Of a DNA stretch of 64,000 nucleotides, positions 52,658 through 64,000 are shown in pieces. The stretch comes from Lates calcarifer. Lineage: Eukaryota > Chordata > Actinopteri > Centropomidae. Location of the stretch: the NCBI RefSeq assembly GCF_001640805.2, contig NC_066843.1, forward strand, positions 3,904,380-3,968,379. Direction: 5' to 3'. The translations under genes were made by a program, and so were the position numbers. The notes beneath the pieces were generated by a model, which saw nothing but the letters and a program-made list of their open reading frames with translations, did not search any database and had not been told where the DNA came from. Each line of letters starts with the position of its first letter. Positions within the stretch are counted from its first letter, which is position 1.

Positions 52658-55205
52658 TTTATATACAACATAGATCCAGTCCAGTTCCCATCTGTCTTAC
52701 CTCTGCAGCATCAAGCCTCTTTCTTTCTTCTGTCTTGAGGCTTCACCCTTGTTTTGTCTGATCCACCTCTAAGCTTAGCTGGTTGCCATGGCCCCCAGAG
52801 AGCGGCCGCATGGGGTATACTGATTATCAACGCTCAGGAGTGGATGTTGTACTCAACAACGGACTTAAGTGCTTATTAGTGATTCAATTGCGGTAGATTG
52901 GCATCAGCGGTGGGTGGGTATTAAGTGCTTCTGACACCACGAGGGACCGTTCTGTCAGTAATGTGCCTTCCACCTGCTGAAAGGTTTGCAGCTTTCTCTC
53001 CAGCAGGCAGTTATCTGAGGAGCCGCTGACAGCCCATGGTGACTATATACTAGTGCTAAAAAAAGATTAGCAGCTTAGTTGAGTAACATGAAATCAACTG
53101 ACAACCATTTTGATATTTATTTAATCATCTAAGTCGTTTGTCGAGCGCGAATGCACAGAGCCAAATATTTTCTTGTTTCCTTTGCTGATTTTCTCTGGTT
53201 CATATAATTGTAAATTGAAAATTTTGGGGGCTTTGGACAGCTGATTGGACAATTTCATTATGTCACCCTGGTCAAACTGGTGATAGGCATTTTCTGACAC
53301 TGAATAGACTCAACGATTATTCTGAAAAAACATAATTAATAGGAGTGTAAACTGTGATACAAACATCCACACCTGCTGTTAAACGTTAGGCTAGTTTACT
53401 TAGCTCAAGAAGAATAACCCCCTGAGGGAAACTTCGGAGTCTGTGGGTTTGTCACTGCGAGCCTGACCTTTCACATTGCATCTTGTCATTTTTTCATCGT
53501 TAATATAAAAATATTGATTAGTTATTTGTTGTCATTGCCCTGTTATTCTTAATATATCTGACTGAAGGGGAGATTCAGGGAACTGTGCACCGCCGTCTCC
53601 TGGAGGACAGAGCGGAGGAGCTGAAGGTCGGAGCCGTGCTGCTGCTCAAACAAGTAAAACTTACTCACGCCACCATCACTTCATTTTCATTCAGTTTAGT
53701 GTTTTAGGTTCACCTAAACGATTGTTACAGACCTGGGTTTATTTAATCCTTTGTCTCTGCTTGCTCCGTGGACAGGTCGGCGTGTTTTCCCCCTCCCATC
53801 GTAACCATTACCTGAACGTGACGCCCAACAACCTGCTGAGGATCTACGCCCCTGATGGAGTCAGCCTGTCCTCCACTCAGCTCCTGCCCTTCAACCTGGT
53901 GAGCGCCACACTTGTCAGCTGGGAAACAAAAAATAGCACAGTTGTGCTCCAACAAATATTAAAATCTGTCATCCAGAAAATCCAGAAATGGGCTGTCAAC
54001 CTGTCAGCTGTCCCCTCTAAATGTTTTTTTTTTTTTTTTTCATATCCAGGAGCCGATGTTGCAGTCACCCGCTCCGTCTCCTGCCATCCTCCGGGAGCCG
54101 GTGTCTCGGATGCATCTGGTGTTTGACGAGGAGGATGATGAGGGACAAGAGGGTGAAAGATCCACAGAGGGAGGTAAAGACCCTCAAGCCCCAGTGAACA
54201 CAGGACCACAAGAGCCTACTGGGAAGTCAGCACCACAGGACTCAGGCTGGGATGCAGGTGGGTCCCCTCGTATTGTATGTAATAATACTTCTGGTGAGAG
54301 AGAGAGAGAGAAGGAGAAGGAGGAAGAGATTAATTTTAGTCACATCCTGAGTGTCAGGCTCTGTGAGATTTTTTTCTGAATAAAACCAAAACACTGTCCG
54401 GTAACATTTTGAGGCATTAACATTTGACTCTCTTGCCCCCAAATCCAGTCTAACTGTAGCAGAACAGTTCTGATTGTTCTGCACTAGAGCCGCAACTCAC
54501 CACTGTTTTCATCTTGATTTCATCTATTAATTTCTTTTAATTATTCAGTCAGTAAAATGTGATGGTGATGATTCACAATACAAGGTAGCAGAGCCTGAGG
54601 TTGTATTTTTACGAATCAAATTTAATTACATGCTCAGAGAGCACATTAAAAAATAAAAATTAATTAAATAAAGTGCAAAAAATCAGGTTATCTAGTCAAA
54701 CAAATCATAACAGAATACCACTGACATCCTCAGCTACTCTTTTAAATGAATAGAAAACATAGTAATGTTAGCTAACATGCTAAGAGTCAGTATACTAGGC
54801 TGGACATTAATTAAAAATCTGAAAATATGGACCAACAACAGAGGCTGTGTCTCTGCTGTCTGGCTCCTAATAGTGATTTTGTTGTATTTTATAGTGATTT
54901 ACAAAGTGGATGAATCATTTATCATTCAGTGAAAACACGCAACACGCAATATCTAAATAAACAAGCAAATGATTAAGGTGCAAACCACGTTAACGGCAAC
55001 ATCCCCAGTTCATGTCCAGCCACTGACCTCTCTCTCCTCTCATTTCCTATCTACCTCTGTTCTGTCCAATAAAGGCCTCAATGTCTTAAACAAACTTACA
55101 GGGATTAAAATATATCCATGAACCTGTGTCTGCTCTGTCTGTTGTGCAGATGATGACCTGGATGAACTCCTGGGAGAGTTACCTGAGGACACCTACAGCT
55201 TTTGA
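47770..55205 (+). CDS. hrob: Homologous recombination factor with OB-fold (HROB)
   Basis: Partner of the MCM8-MCM9 helicase in DNA repair synthesis during homologous recombination (human HROB, formerly C17orf53). Coding exons: 47770-47781, 47962-48012, 48134-49120, 49345-49428, 50635-50769, 52207-52315, 53568-53653, 53776-53898, 54050-54257, 55150-55205, giving 616 residues (human 647) with no frame break. The N-terminus CKLSGLFSIGEDFDDE corresponds to the human start. A long low-complexity Ser/Pro region follows, with a Ser tract and an acidic DDFDDWDVDLADLDE. The conserved core has NRLVQLVSAS, RTRRFPGPAGLLP and LDNIVVSVPHTPAHGA. The OB-fold region carries GLDERNPSCFLHSYSVVMVL, ALKQLARNKVPNMAVL, FKDPTGEIQGTVHR and VGVFSPSHRNHYLNVTPNNL. 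The C-terminal DDLDELLGELPEDTYSF matches the human end. The start could instead be the ATG at 47779, which aligns best with human. Confidence 0.95.
48362..48392 (+). repeat. TCC trinucleotide tract in hrob exon 3
   Basis: About ten TCC units encoding a run of serines. The tract is in frame, so length changes by whole units would be tolerated. Confidence 0.85.
51868..52155. repeat. Dispersed 'GGGCTGCAACTAACGATT' element, hrob intron copy
   Basis: Begins GGGTGCAACTAACGATCATT and ends in GCCGATCAATTTTCAGTCACTGCAGG. The interior resembles a common short teleost element that carries partial inverted ends (a MITE-like repeat). Confidence 0.6.
52606..52651. repeat. CA microsatellite in a hrob intron
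   Basis: About 23 uninterrupted CA units between the exons at 52207-52315 and 53568-53653. Confidence 0.97.
53055..53335. repeat. Dispersed 'GGGCTGCAACTAACGATT' element, second hrob intron copy
   Basis: A diverged copy with the family's GATTAGCAGCTTAGTTGAGTA and ACTCAACGATTATTCTG ends. It lies in the intron before the 53568 exon. Confidence 0.5.
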
Positions 55206-57041
55206 TGTAACTTTACATCAGCAAACACAACAGACTGAACAGACTGTCTCCACTGACCGGAGTTATTTCACGACTGCCCTTTCTTTTCCTGACACCTCCT
55301 CCTTTAAAAATCATAATTGTCCGACCGCTGAAGAACTTGTGAAAATGTGTACTGTATGTCACCTGTGTTCATCACCCCGTTCATAAATACCAGAGATGGA
55401 ATATTCTTGAGTTAATTTGCTATTACTGTCTTCGCTATGCATCATTGATGGTTGATGTGTTAGGAGAAGCAGTCACTTGAAGCCAACACGTGCTCATTAA
55501 TTAATTACAAAGCTCCAGAAATCAGCCCTGTTTGATTTCAGCTCCACGTCTTATACTCACATAAAGACTATAATTAATCTGAGATTGTGTGTGTCTATTA
55601 GGGATGCAATCCCCTCACTTTTCTCTACATTCTTATCCATTGTTGCACTTGTTTCTGTGACCTTGAAATGGAAGACTAATCTACACTGCATTGATTTGCT
55701 AATTATGCAAAATGCGAGTGAGGTGAGGTGAGGCTTCTTTGTCTGCTGCATTTTCCTGTCAGTTTTTGTCCTTGTGCTCCCTTTCCTCAGTTGTCTGTTT
55801 ATCTGAGGTAAACTGTGGCCCAGTCTGTTGCAGTGTATTAAGAGGTGTATCTTAGATTCTCGTGCAGGGATTTTGCAGGGAGGTAGTCTCAGAGTCCCAT
55901 GTGGTTTTGGCTTGACCGAAAAAAGTGTTTACCCAGCCCTGCTGCCTGAATCAGGGTGGAGTCGCACTGTGACTAACAGGCTCTTATGGAGGCTTTCCCA
56001 ATAGGATCTGAGCCCCAGATCCAGACTCCTCCACTACCCCTGCCTCACAAACACTGTAACAGATTCAGGTTAATCCTCAGCCTCTTTGTCATTTTGTGCA
56101 TGATGCAGCTGCTCATATTTTCTGGTTTATGTTCAGAAGAGAGAGAATGGGGATAATGAAACAGGGTGCGCTTGTAGTCATCCCAAATACTTTCTTGTTC
56201 TCTCCTCTTTGCTGTGTGGCTGAAATAAGTACAGTTTACAGTACACTCTGTAAGTATTTGAGTACTGACATATTTTCTGCTGTTTTGGCTCACAACTTCT
56301 GCACAATTGATCTTAAATTAGACAGTGACTGTGAGGCTAAAGTGCTGACTTTTAGCTTAAATTTCAGGGAGTTTACATTCATAACAGCGTAGAAAGTGTA
56401 AGCCTGTTCTCCTCTACTGCTTCAGAACTTGGGCAAAGTGCATGTGAAGTGCTACACAGTTAATAATATTGACTTGAACGACTTTAAAGGGTTAGTTCAC
56501 CAAAATAATTTCTTACCCATCCCTCACTATCTAGTGAAAACACTAGATACTGTGACAAGTAACAAGTCGGCAGCAACATGTCCTTCCAAAAACACTTTCC
56601 TGGTGACTGTGGATAATCCACACTCATCACTGTGAACAGTTTCCACTGAAGCTACTTTACACTGAAGATGAATGAAGGGATTTTCCAGAGTAACCAGGAC
56701 ACCATTTCTGGAAAGAGATGTTGTTAGTGGGTGGTAGCAGAAACTTCAAAACCTGGACAAGGGAAACCAAAACTACTCTTTCTGGCTAGAATTTCACCAG
56801 AGGTAAATGAGAAAATATGGGGTTATTGTAATTTCATTTAACTAAGCTTTTAAGTTTAAGGGTGTTTACATCTGTACAAGATGAATAGAGTGGGGATTTA
56901 AGTGTGTGTTCACCCAGTATGGGTATGAGCACCTTTCAGTTTTAAACTGAAAGTCAGTATTTTGACCTCACAGCCACTGACTAATTTCAGGACCACTATA
57001 CTAAAGTACAGAAGCCGAACTGCAAAAAAATGTGTAGAGTA

Positions 57042-57615
57042 GATCACTAGTTCCCCAACCAGGGATTCGGGACTCCACAAAGTGTCCAGAGGTAAATCTT
57101 AAGGACTCTTTAAATCAGTGATTCACAACTTTTTTTGACTTGTGACCCTCTAAAATGGTACTGTGTATACTCACAACCCAGTGTCACAGGTTGTATTTGT
57201 TACCAGCAAAACCAAAGGGTGATAATTCCTGTATTATTTGTATTACTTGACTGCTCTTTAGAGACCTACAGACCTACAGTAACTGACAGAAAAGATATGA
57301 AGATGAGATAAATGTCTGAAGAGATAGACTTAGGTGGCCCCAATGCTCAGTTTGGGAACCACTCCATGAGATATTAACATTAAGGAAATTTGTTACTCTT
57401 GTCACATAAATTTCTGTTAATTTCTTTCAAAAATGTCTTTAATTGTAGCTACTTTCTTCAGAAAGACTGGACACTTTCATTTCTTCAAGCCTCTAAAAAT
57501 CATTCAGAGGGAAAAATCACTCTTAAATTAAACTGCTCACAACTGACATCCACACTTGGGCCATTATCTGACTGAGGGGTCACAAGTGGACGAAGCCAAA
57601 AAAAGTTAGGAGCCC
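57042..57615. repeat. Nested 'GTTCCCAACC' type MITE-like repeats
   Basis: TAGTTCCCCAACCAGGGATT at 57049 and CAGTGATTCACAACTTTTTT at 57117 face an inverted CAGTTTGGGAACCACT at 57348-57363. This terminal motif marks a common fish repeat. A second end-like stretch (GGGGTCACAAG and AGGAGCCCCTGC) near 57577-57620 suggests one copy inserted in another. Confidence 0.5.
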
Positions 57616-59983
57616 CTGCTGTAGATGCAGTTCATCTACATAGTACTCCCTAATACCAGCAGGGGGTAGCATTTAACACCCTCCCTAGCAGTTCAGGTCC
57701 TAGTGGACATCATTAGTCAAGTTCATGAGTTAATGAGAGCACACAGACATCCAACACCCAGTTAAGAGTCCTGATGATAAAACTCCTAATTGGAGGGGAA
57801 CTTAATTTGACCAGAACAAGGCTCTTTGAAACGGTCTATCTTTATATGTGTGTGTGCAGAGGGGGTTGCTCCTTCCCTTATCTGCACATCTACCAATTAA
57901 GACCTTCACAAAGGGGGTGGGGGCTCAGTTCCAGTAAGTCTTCATGCTATTGCTCACATTCTGGAATAATTTGCCCTTCAACTTCAATCGCCTCTTGCCA
58001 GAGGTAATAATCAACTGTGCCCAGTCTTGCAAAGTCTGGTACTTACACATCCTAATTATCTCCTGGTAAGAGCTTATTATTTTTCATAATCCATTAAGAT
58101 AGTTGAGAAGCGTAATTACTCTTTCAGTCTCATCATGCATATAGTATAAGAAGTGCCTACCTACCTCCCCAAAAAAATCCCCAAAAGATTTTTTAAAAAG
58201 GATCCTTATCTGTGGTTTACTCTGGTTTAGAGTCCTAGGAGGAAAGAGAACTTTCTCATCTCTGATGTAAAGTACAGTTAACTCTCTGAGATTTGGGTAG
58301 AGAGGCCTGAAATATCCAACGGCCATCCTTTTTAATGTCTTAGGTGAATAGTTGATGACTCACAATGGTTGCAAAATTGGAAAAAAAATGGCAGCCAAAC
58401 TTCACATTGAAAGAGTAAAATGCGCTTTAAGTTTGTTACAGTATAGCGCTAAGGCCTGCTCAAGCAAGCAAGAAACTTTTCACTGGCTGTCTTATTGGGC
58501 TCTGGCAAGGTTGGATTAAAAGCCAGAGAAATGCATTTAAACATGAAGCTTAAACCATGCAAGTTCATTAAACAGTCAACCTAGAGGAAACAGTGGTTGA
58601 TAGCGACAGTGGAGAGAGACAGGAAATGAGGGGAAAGAGTAGGGGAAAGATATACAGTGAAGGGTCCGTCTGGCTGGGAGGCGAGCTGGAGACCAGCTGC
58701 TCAGGGCTTGTGCACATATGGTATGTGGTCCAGCCATTCGGGCAATGGCTTGCCCTATGTTCTGGAAAATTCAATACCTGTATGATCTATGTGTTTAATA
58801 TCTACAGTAGGTCTCCAAAGTAAAAGAAAAAAATGTAAATGTTTATCTACAGTTCCATGATGTTACACCACATTTGCTAATAAAAGGACCTTGAATTGAT
58901 TTTGCTTTGGCAACAGCCGTTTCCAAGGTCAAGAATGAATTTTGAACCTCAAAGTTAGAAGAAAAAGGATTTAAAAACACAGTGAAAATAGGTTTCACTG
59001 CACACTAGCTTCTTTAATGCATTCTATACTGTCCATATAATACAGTGCATATATTTACATACTACTTAAATTCAGACGGATGACACATTAAAGGGAAAAC
59101 CTGAATAAATGAGTTGAGGAATATGCAAGTGGTTCCATTTAGGGTAGGAAAGGTCACTGATTGGTTTGATGTGAAAGCATGAAAATACATTGGACAGCCC
59201 ATCGTCAAAATAACAAATGGTTGTATATCATGTGTCATAATGGTGTTCATCCATTCAGTAGAGTTTCCTAAGGCTCTCAGCAGCATTACAGTGATACTTA
59301 ACGTTGGTTTTCCTTTAACTTGTCACCTATCTATATGTAAACCTTTGCTGTGACACCTTTAAACTGAATGAATAAACATGAGCTATCCACATTAATCCAA
59401 GTCAAGAATGGAAATTTATGCCTGTACCCAGTGACAGAAAGAACAAACTCAGTCTCATATTTAATAATGTTGCACTAAGCCTTTTTAGCATTAATACCTT
59501 GCAAATTAAAAAGAGAAGAATATGGCAAGGCTGGCAAGGCTAACAAGACTCCCGCCTTAATAATCTTGTGGATGGAAAGTTGGTTGGATGGATAAAGCCA
59601 GATAAGATTGCTAAAGCATAAAGCCTTATTTTCAACCCTGGAGACTGTTTAATCCCTGTAAAACTACGCTCATTACCTCGGTGGGAAAAGGGGAGATTTG
59701 CTTAATTAAGTTGTTAAGAAACCAGCAAACCCTGCAGCTGTCTGAGACCACAGCAAATTTCATTTGGGAGAAAGACTGTGTGATCGACTGACAGTGTGTG
59801 TGGGTGTAGGCAGTGTGTATGTGTGTACTTGAGAGAGAGATAAAAACACAATACTGTATCTTTCAACTTCAGTCATTCTTTACTTTTAATTAGTGTTTCT
59901 GTGTTGTTGCAAATTGCTGAACTTAGTTTGCAAGTGCATAGAGATGTACAGATACCCCAAGATGCACATAATACTATTAGCCA

Positions 59984-59985
<2 letters not shown>

Positions 59986-60041
<56 letters not shown>
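59986..60041. repeat. TA microsatellite
   Basis: About 28 uninterrupted TA units. Confidence 0.97.
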
Positions 60042-60043
<2 letters not shown>

Positions 60044-60659
60044 AATAAGGGTGAATCTAATCTATCTAATATCAATGATAAAACAATAATTGAAGGAAAT
60101 TTCAGCGTTCTTAGTCCTGAACTTCCAATAAATTTTGTGAAGTAATGTTCTTGACAACAAAAATGTGAGTTTTATTGGGAAAGGTATGAAAATGTTTCTG
60201 TTACAGGTCCATTAACTGCCACAGATCTAGTTCTACTTGGTGCCTCTCATAACCATTGTTTTTAGATTAGAGACTGTTGCACTGATGATTGCATTGGAGT
60301 CTTATTATTTTTCTTAACAATGAGATAGATACTACCCAAACACACTGGTTGTTCTACAACTATAACATTAACATTTGGAAGACATGTTCAGGTATATTAA
60401 GTTGAGGCAATAAGCAGATAAAAAGAAACCAACCAGCTCAGGTGAAAATATTCTCACTGGGTAACATCTATATTCTAAAGGGAAACCTCTTTTACCTGTT
60501 CAAGACTGTTAATGTTCCAAAATAAAAATAAAAAGTAAACATAAAACAAATCTAATCTAATATTTTTCATATAAATAGACATTTATTATCAATATATATC
60601 TTTTAACTGGATTACATGATGGTATTATTTTGTCTTTTTTCTCCTGACAAACAACGACA

Positions 60660-60924
60660 GCTAAAGTGCGCCACATCCGGCCGCCATCTTGATTGTTTAC
60701 AGTCATTTCGGGGTTTACCGGACACCTGTGGACACGGACGACGGTGAAGCACACAAGCCCTGAAAAGACTGCTTAAATATGGTTTATTGTCCAACGCCAC
60801 ATTACTCCCAACAGAACAGTACACGATTAAAGGATTATTATTTTTTATTTGAAAGAAGATGAGGAGAGGGATTAAAACAAGGAGCTCGGCGGCCGCCAAA
60901 CTTTGAAATTCGGACCGATTAAGG
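60660..60924 (+). promoter_or_regulatory. Orphan promoter-like block with YY1 site and possible first exon
   Basis: A YY1-type GCCGCCATCTTG (60679-60690) lies next to an ETS-like ACATCCGG in a locally CpG-rich patch within AT-rich DNA. On the plus strand a good donor, AAGG|GTGAGC, ends a possible untranslated exon at 60924. I see no coding exon linked to it. It could be an alternative distal first exon of asic2 or the start of an unannotated transcript. The YY1 site in AAGATGGCGGC orientation points to the minus strand, so direction is uncertain. Confidence 0.35.
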
Positions 60925-60939
60925 GTGAGCTAACATACA

Positions 60940-62785
60940 AAACAAGCTAACATACAAAACAACCACATATTTTTCTTTTTACCGAGTTAAAACGCATTAT
61001 GATTATTGAAATATCGTCTTTATAGAATGCCGTACAAAAAAAGTATTTAGCGTAACCACAGTTAATTATTAATGCGTGATAATCAGCATATAAGGGTAAA
61101 ATGCTTAGCAATGACGATGTTAGCTAACATTAACAAAAGCTCGGTGGAAGAATTAACCTAATGTATAATGACTGACCAATTTACAAGCAGGAAATAGATG
61201 TAGGGCTGCAACTAACGATTATTTTATTCTAGATTAATATGCCTCTTATTTTCTCGTTAAGTTGACTAATTGTGTATTCAATAAAATGTCAGGAGTGAAA
61301 AATGACCCTCTCCAAGTCCAAGCTCAGGTGGCTTGTGGCTTGTTTTATTTCACTCACGACCAAAAAAAAGAAAAAAAAAAAAAAAACCCACTCAAAATAT
61401 TCCAATATTGTCCATGATATGTATACAAGGGCTGATAGTTTCAGGATCTAAAAACAGCATTTCTTTTGCATATGTGGTTGAAAAACGAGTAATCGATTAA
61501 TCAAACTGATCCTTGCATCTTTAAACAGATGTAGCATTATGTATTTAAAGCAACTTAATTAAACCCTGCACTCCTTAAACTTAGGTAATGAAGTTTTTTT
61601 TTATTCTAATGATATTAAAGCATATTTTATAGGACTGCCTCTTTCATTTTGGCTTATCTGATTCTTTTAAAACTGTCAAGTACCCGTGTTGGTATCAGCC
61701 AGAAAATCCACCATTATTCTGTGGTATATTATTTGATATCTGCCTTATTGTAATTCAGCAAGCTTTTAACTTCTGTTTGCTGAAAATGATGAGGTGACTT
61801 TCTAGGATCAGGTTGACAACCTGCCTGTTTCCATTCAGTCCAAATCCTCACAAAACCTGATTTATTTTCTCTCTTACCACCTTTCAACACTCTCACACCT
61901 TCTTTTATTTTCTTGTCACAGCTCTATTCCTCCTGTCTCCTCATATATTTTCACGTACTGGCTGTTTTCTCTCTGTCTTGATTGATAAACACACAGCTAC
62001 TCGCAAAGATAAAATGCCCTCAATTACAGATACAGGGCTCACAATTTCAGTGTTTTATACACGTGACACTCGCACTCTGTGTGTTATTATTCCCTTTACG
62101 TCCGTGCATGTGACATTGTAACTCGTGTGACCACACTTCCTCGCTGGCTCACTCTTTTTTTAGTTTTCCTATCTTATTTTTGTCCTCATCCCTCCCCTCA
62201 ACCTACATCTCTCTGCCTTTACTCCTCCGTCTCCACTTCTGCTTCACTTCCCATGACATACACCCCCCCTCCTCGACCAAGCTGCCACCACTGTTTTCCC
62301 CTGTACTATCTGTACCTCTGACAGCCTCCCGTTTTGCATCCATCCATCACTCTGTTTGTGGTGACAAGATATGGAAATATGAAAGGCTGAAAGACAAATG
62401 AGTGAAGGTGGTGGTGTTGGAGGAGGAGAAGGAGGAGGAGGAAACATATTGAATAAGAGACTTGGCTGTGGAGAGAGCAAGCGAGGAGAGCGTCGTCTTC
62501 CCTCCTCTTTCTCCCCCCTTTCCTCTCTCTCCCCGCTACTCACTCTCTCTCACTCTGTGCGAGCATGTGTGTTGGTGTGTGCGCCTCCCTTCTCTCCCGG
62601 CTCCGCTGTTGTTCGCCGCCGCCACAGATGAGCTGGGAAGAGGAGGGAAAGCGGATGTATCTGGCCAGAAGAAGAGGAAAACGGGAGGAGTTTGGATCGG
62701 CATGCGAGACTAACCAGCGGCTCTGATCATCAACAGCTCTCCCTCTCTCTCTTCCCCTCTCCCTCTCTCTCTCTCTCTGTCGCTG

Positions 62786-62816
<31 letters not shown>

Positions 62817-63100
62817 AACACACACTCTCAGACTCACACACACTCGTGCCGGCTGGATGTCTTCTCGCTAGGCTGAACGAGAGAGGTGCTTAGGCTTGTC
62901 ATTAGTTGGGGGCACAGGAGATCCCGAGAAACCTGGATGTATTTTCTTTGTGTGTGTGTGTGTGTCAATCTTAATGCACACTCATGCACGAGATAGTTAC
63001 AGCTGCGTGAGTGTGTGTGTTTTTGAATGGAGATGAGTCGGGACGTTAAACACACAGAGGCAGCTTTGATTGGCTTGCGGCTTAAGTGACTCTCACCTCT
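60940..63100. other. Upstream region of asic2
   Basis: No gene is seen. CT- and GA-rich simple sequence dominates 62400-62900, including a long TCTC run near 62740-62800 and CA/GT runs either side. This may be promoter-proximal sequence of asic2. Confidence 0.35.
61204..61520. repeat. Dispersed 'GGGCTGCAACTAACGATT' element, intergenic copy
   Basis: Best-preserved 5' end in the window: GGGCTGCAACTAACGATTAT at 61204. The element continues to AACGAGTAATCGATTAATCA near 61503 and carries an internal poly(A) run. Confidence 0.65.
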
Positions 63101-63720
63101 CGCTCCGGGTGTCACAGAGGACTTACCTCTGGGATTTTTGTCAATGAAAATCGAGCAGTCACACAGGGCGACAGAGTATGGAGGGGAGGTGGCGGAGGAG
63201 GTGGGAGGGTGGGGGTCAGTTTGGAATTTGGGGAGAGCGTGTGTGTTGAGTGAGTATGTGTGTGTCGGGGGTGTAGTAGGAGCTGCTGGCAGCCTCAGTA
63301 ACTCTCAGCTCAAGGGAGTGATTGAGAGTGGAGGTGGAGAGGAGAGGGATGCCCTAAGGGAGCATCTTTATCCTCTGTCTCTTACTCTCCGTAGTAGTTA
63401 TTTGGATTGTGGAGATCTTTGCCTTCTTATGTCTACTTCCTCTTCTTTCTCATTTGTTGCTTGGCTTTTAATGTGCTCGTTTTTCTGTCTTTATGTTTCC
63501 TATGAGTGTTTGCTGCAGGTCTCTGCCTCTGTCTTCTACTTTCCTCCTTGTCTTTTGCATTGCTATCTTCCTCTCCTCTCTTCTCTCTTTCTTCTTTTGT
63601 CTTATTAGCACAGTCGATATTATTATGGGATGAGAATCTAAGTCTTTTATTGACGTTTTCTTGCTGTCTGTGCAGGTGTGAGTGCACCAGGGGCTCCCTG
63701 GCTGAGGAGCTGGAGGGCTG
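63101..63720 (+). other. asic2: Probable asic2 5' UTR
   Basis: Pyrimidine-rich, with no coding frame. A CTGTGCAG acceptor-like site before 63676 would allow a 5' UTR intron. The sequence just before the start codon has no upstream in-frame ATG that I would prefer. Confidence 0.35.
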
Positions 63721-64000
63721 ATGATGGATCTGAAGGAGAGCTGTGGCAGTCAGGGGAGCCAGGAGAGCTCCAGCCTGCACCCTACCTCCTGGCAGGCCTT
63801 TGCTCACACCAGCACGCTGCACGGCCTGCGCTACGTCTTCCCTTATGGTCAGCCCAGCGTGCGCCGCTTACTCTGGGCTGCGGCTCTGCTGGCCTGCCTG
63901 GGACTGTTAGCCCTGGAGAGCGCTGAACGCCTGGCCTATTTCCTCTCCTACCCTCACGTGACCAGCGTGGATGCCGTGGTGTCGAGCAGCCTGGTCTTCC
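63721..64000 (+). CDS. asic2: Acid-sensing ion channel 2, first coding exon, cut by the window end
   Basis: Proton-gated sodium channel of the ENaC/degenerin family. The 93 visible residues read (M)MDLKES, then WQAFAHTSTLHGLRYVF, which carries the conserved His-Gly gating motif before the first membrane segment. That segment follows as LLWAAALLACLGLLALES, and then AYFLSYPHVTSVDAVVSSSLVF begins the extracellular domain. MDLKES and the surrounding residues match ASIC2, not ASIC1 or ASIC4. Two adjacent ATGs (63721 and 63724) could start it; the second aligns with ASIC2. The rest lies outside the window. Confidence 0.9.
   Translation, partial: MMDLKESCGSQGSQESSSLHPTSWQAFAHTSTLHGLRYVFPYGQPSVRRLLWAAALLACLGLLALESAERLAYFLSYPHVTSVDAVVSSSLVF

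Larger units (their letters stand above)
55206..60600. other. Intergenic region after hrob
   Basis: Holds the hrob 3' UTR (no clear AATAAA close to the stop) and repeats, including the elements listed at 57042-57615 and 59986-60041. A minus-strand open frame at 58084-58326 encodes a protein I do not recognise and cannot support as a gene. Confidence 0.4.

Noticed and set aside
58084..58326. Minus-strand open frame of 80 residues with an ordinary-looking composition.
   Set aside because: No recognised family, no splice context, and it lies in a repeat-rich intergenic stretch.
60612..60899. Minus-strand open frame with a hydrophobic N-terminus.
   Set aside because: It starts at a TTG, not an ATG, and the apparent signal peptide comes from GC-rich promoter sequence. 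No family match.

Overview
This window is vertebrate nuclear DNA, almost certainly from a ray-finned (teleost, probably percomorph) fish. Genes are split into many small exons with GT-AG introns, CpG-rich promoter blocks sit at gene starts, and the repeats are typical fish families. No bacterial, phage, CRISPR or rRNA features are visible. Exon boundaries were assigned by hand from splice sites, reading frame and remembered family sequences, so coordinates should be good to a few bases.

Layout, left to right: a UGA-recoded selenoprotein W family gene (710-1468, +); a repeat-bearing intergenic stretch; slc4a1, the band 3 anion exchanger (9298-15676, +, 19 coding exons); ubtf, the RNA polymerase I factor UBF (20594-25399, +, 20 coding exons, with CpG-rich non-coding DNA upstream); atxn7l3, a subunit of the SAGA deubiquitinase (31223-35407, +, 12 coding exons); tmub2 (39771-40858 coding, -); asb16 (43570-46280, -, 6 exons); hrob, the MCM8-MCM9 partner (47770-55205, +, 10 coding exons); about 8 kb of repeats and an orphan promoter-like block; and the first coding exon of asic2, cut by the window end (63721-64000, +). 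The genes form no operon or pathway. The block slc4a1-ubtf-atxn7l3-tmub2-asb16-hrob matches the neighbourhood I remember from human 17q21.31, so this is conserved synteny.

Two points matter most for a user. First, the selenoprotein gene is spliced through a UGA codon (956-958) that must be read as selenocysteine. Second, seven single-base insertions break the reading frame in otherwise intact, well conserved genes: three in slc4a1, two in ubtf and two in asb16. No deletions were found. Selenow, atxn7l3, tmub2, hrob and the visible asic2 exon read cleanly. Sequence or assembly error is the likeliest cause; pseudogenes are less likely.

Other structure worth attention: the ubtf exons show that its six HMG boxes derive from a duplicated three-box module; a decayed DNA transposon with terminal inverted repeats lies in the ubtf 3' UTR; two fragments of one Tc1-like family flank atxn7l3; a dispersed repeat beginning GGGCTGCAACTAACGATT recurs at seven or more places; and a degenerate minisatellite of about 21 bp lies between tmub2 and asb16. 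I found no convincing previously undescribed system.
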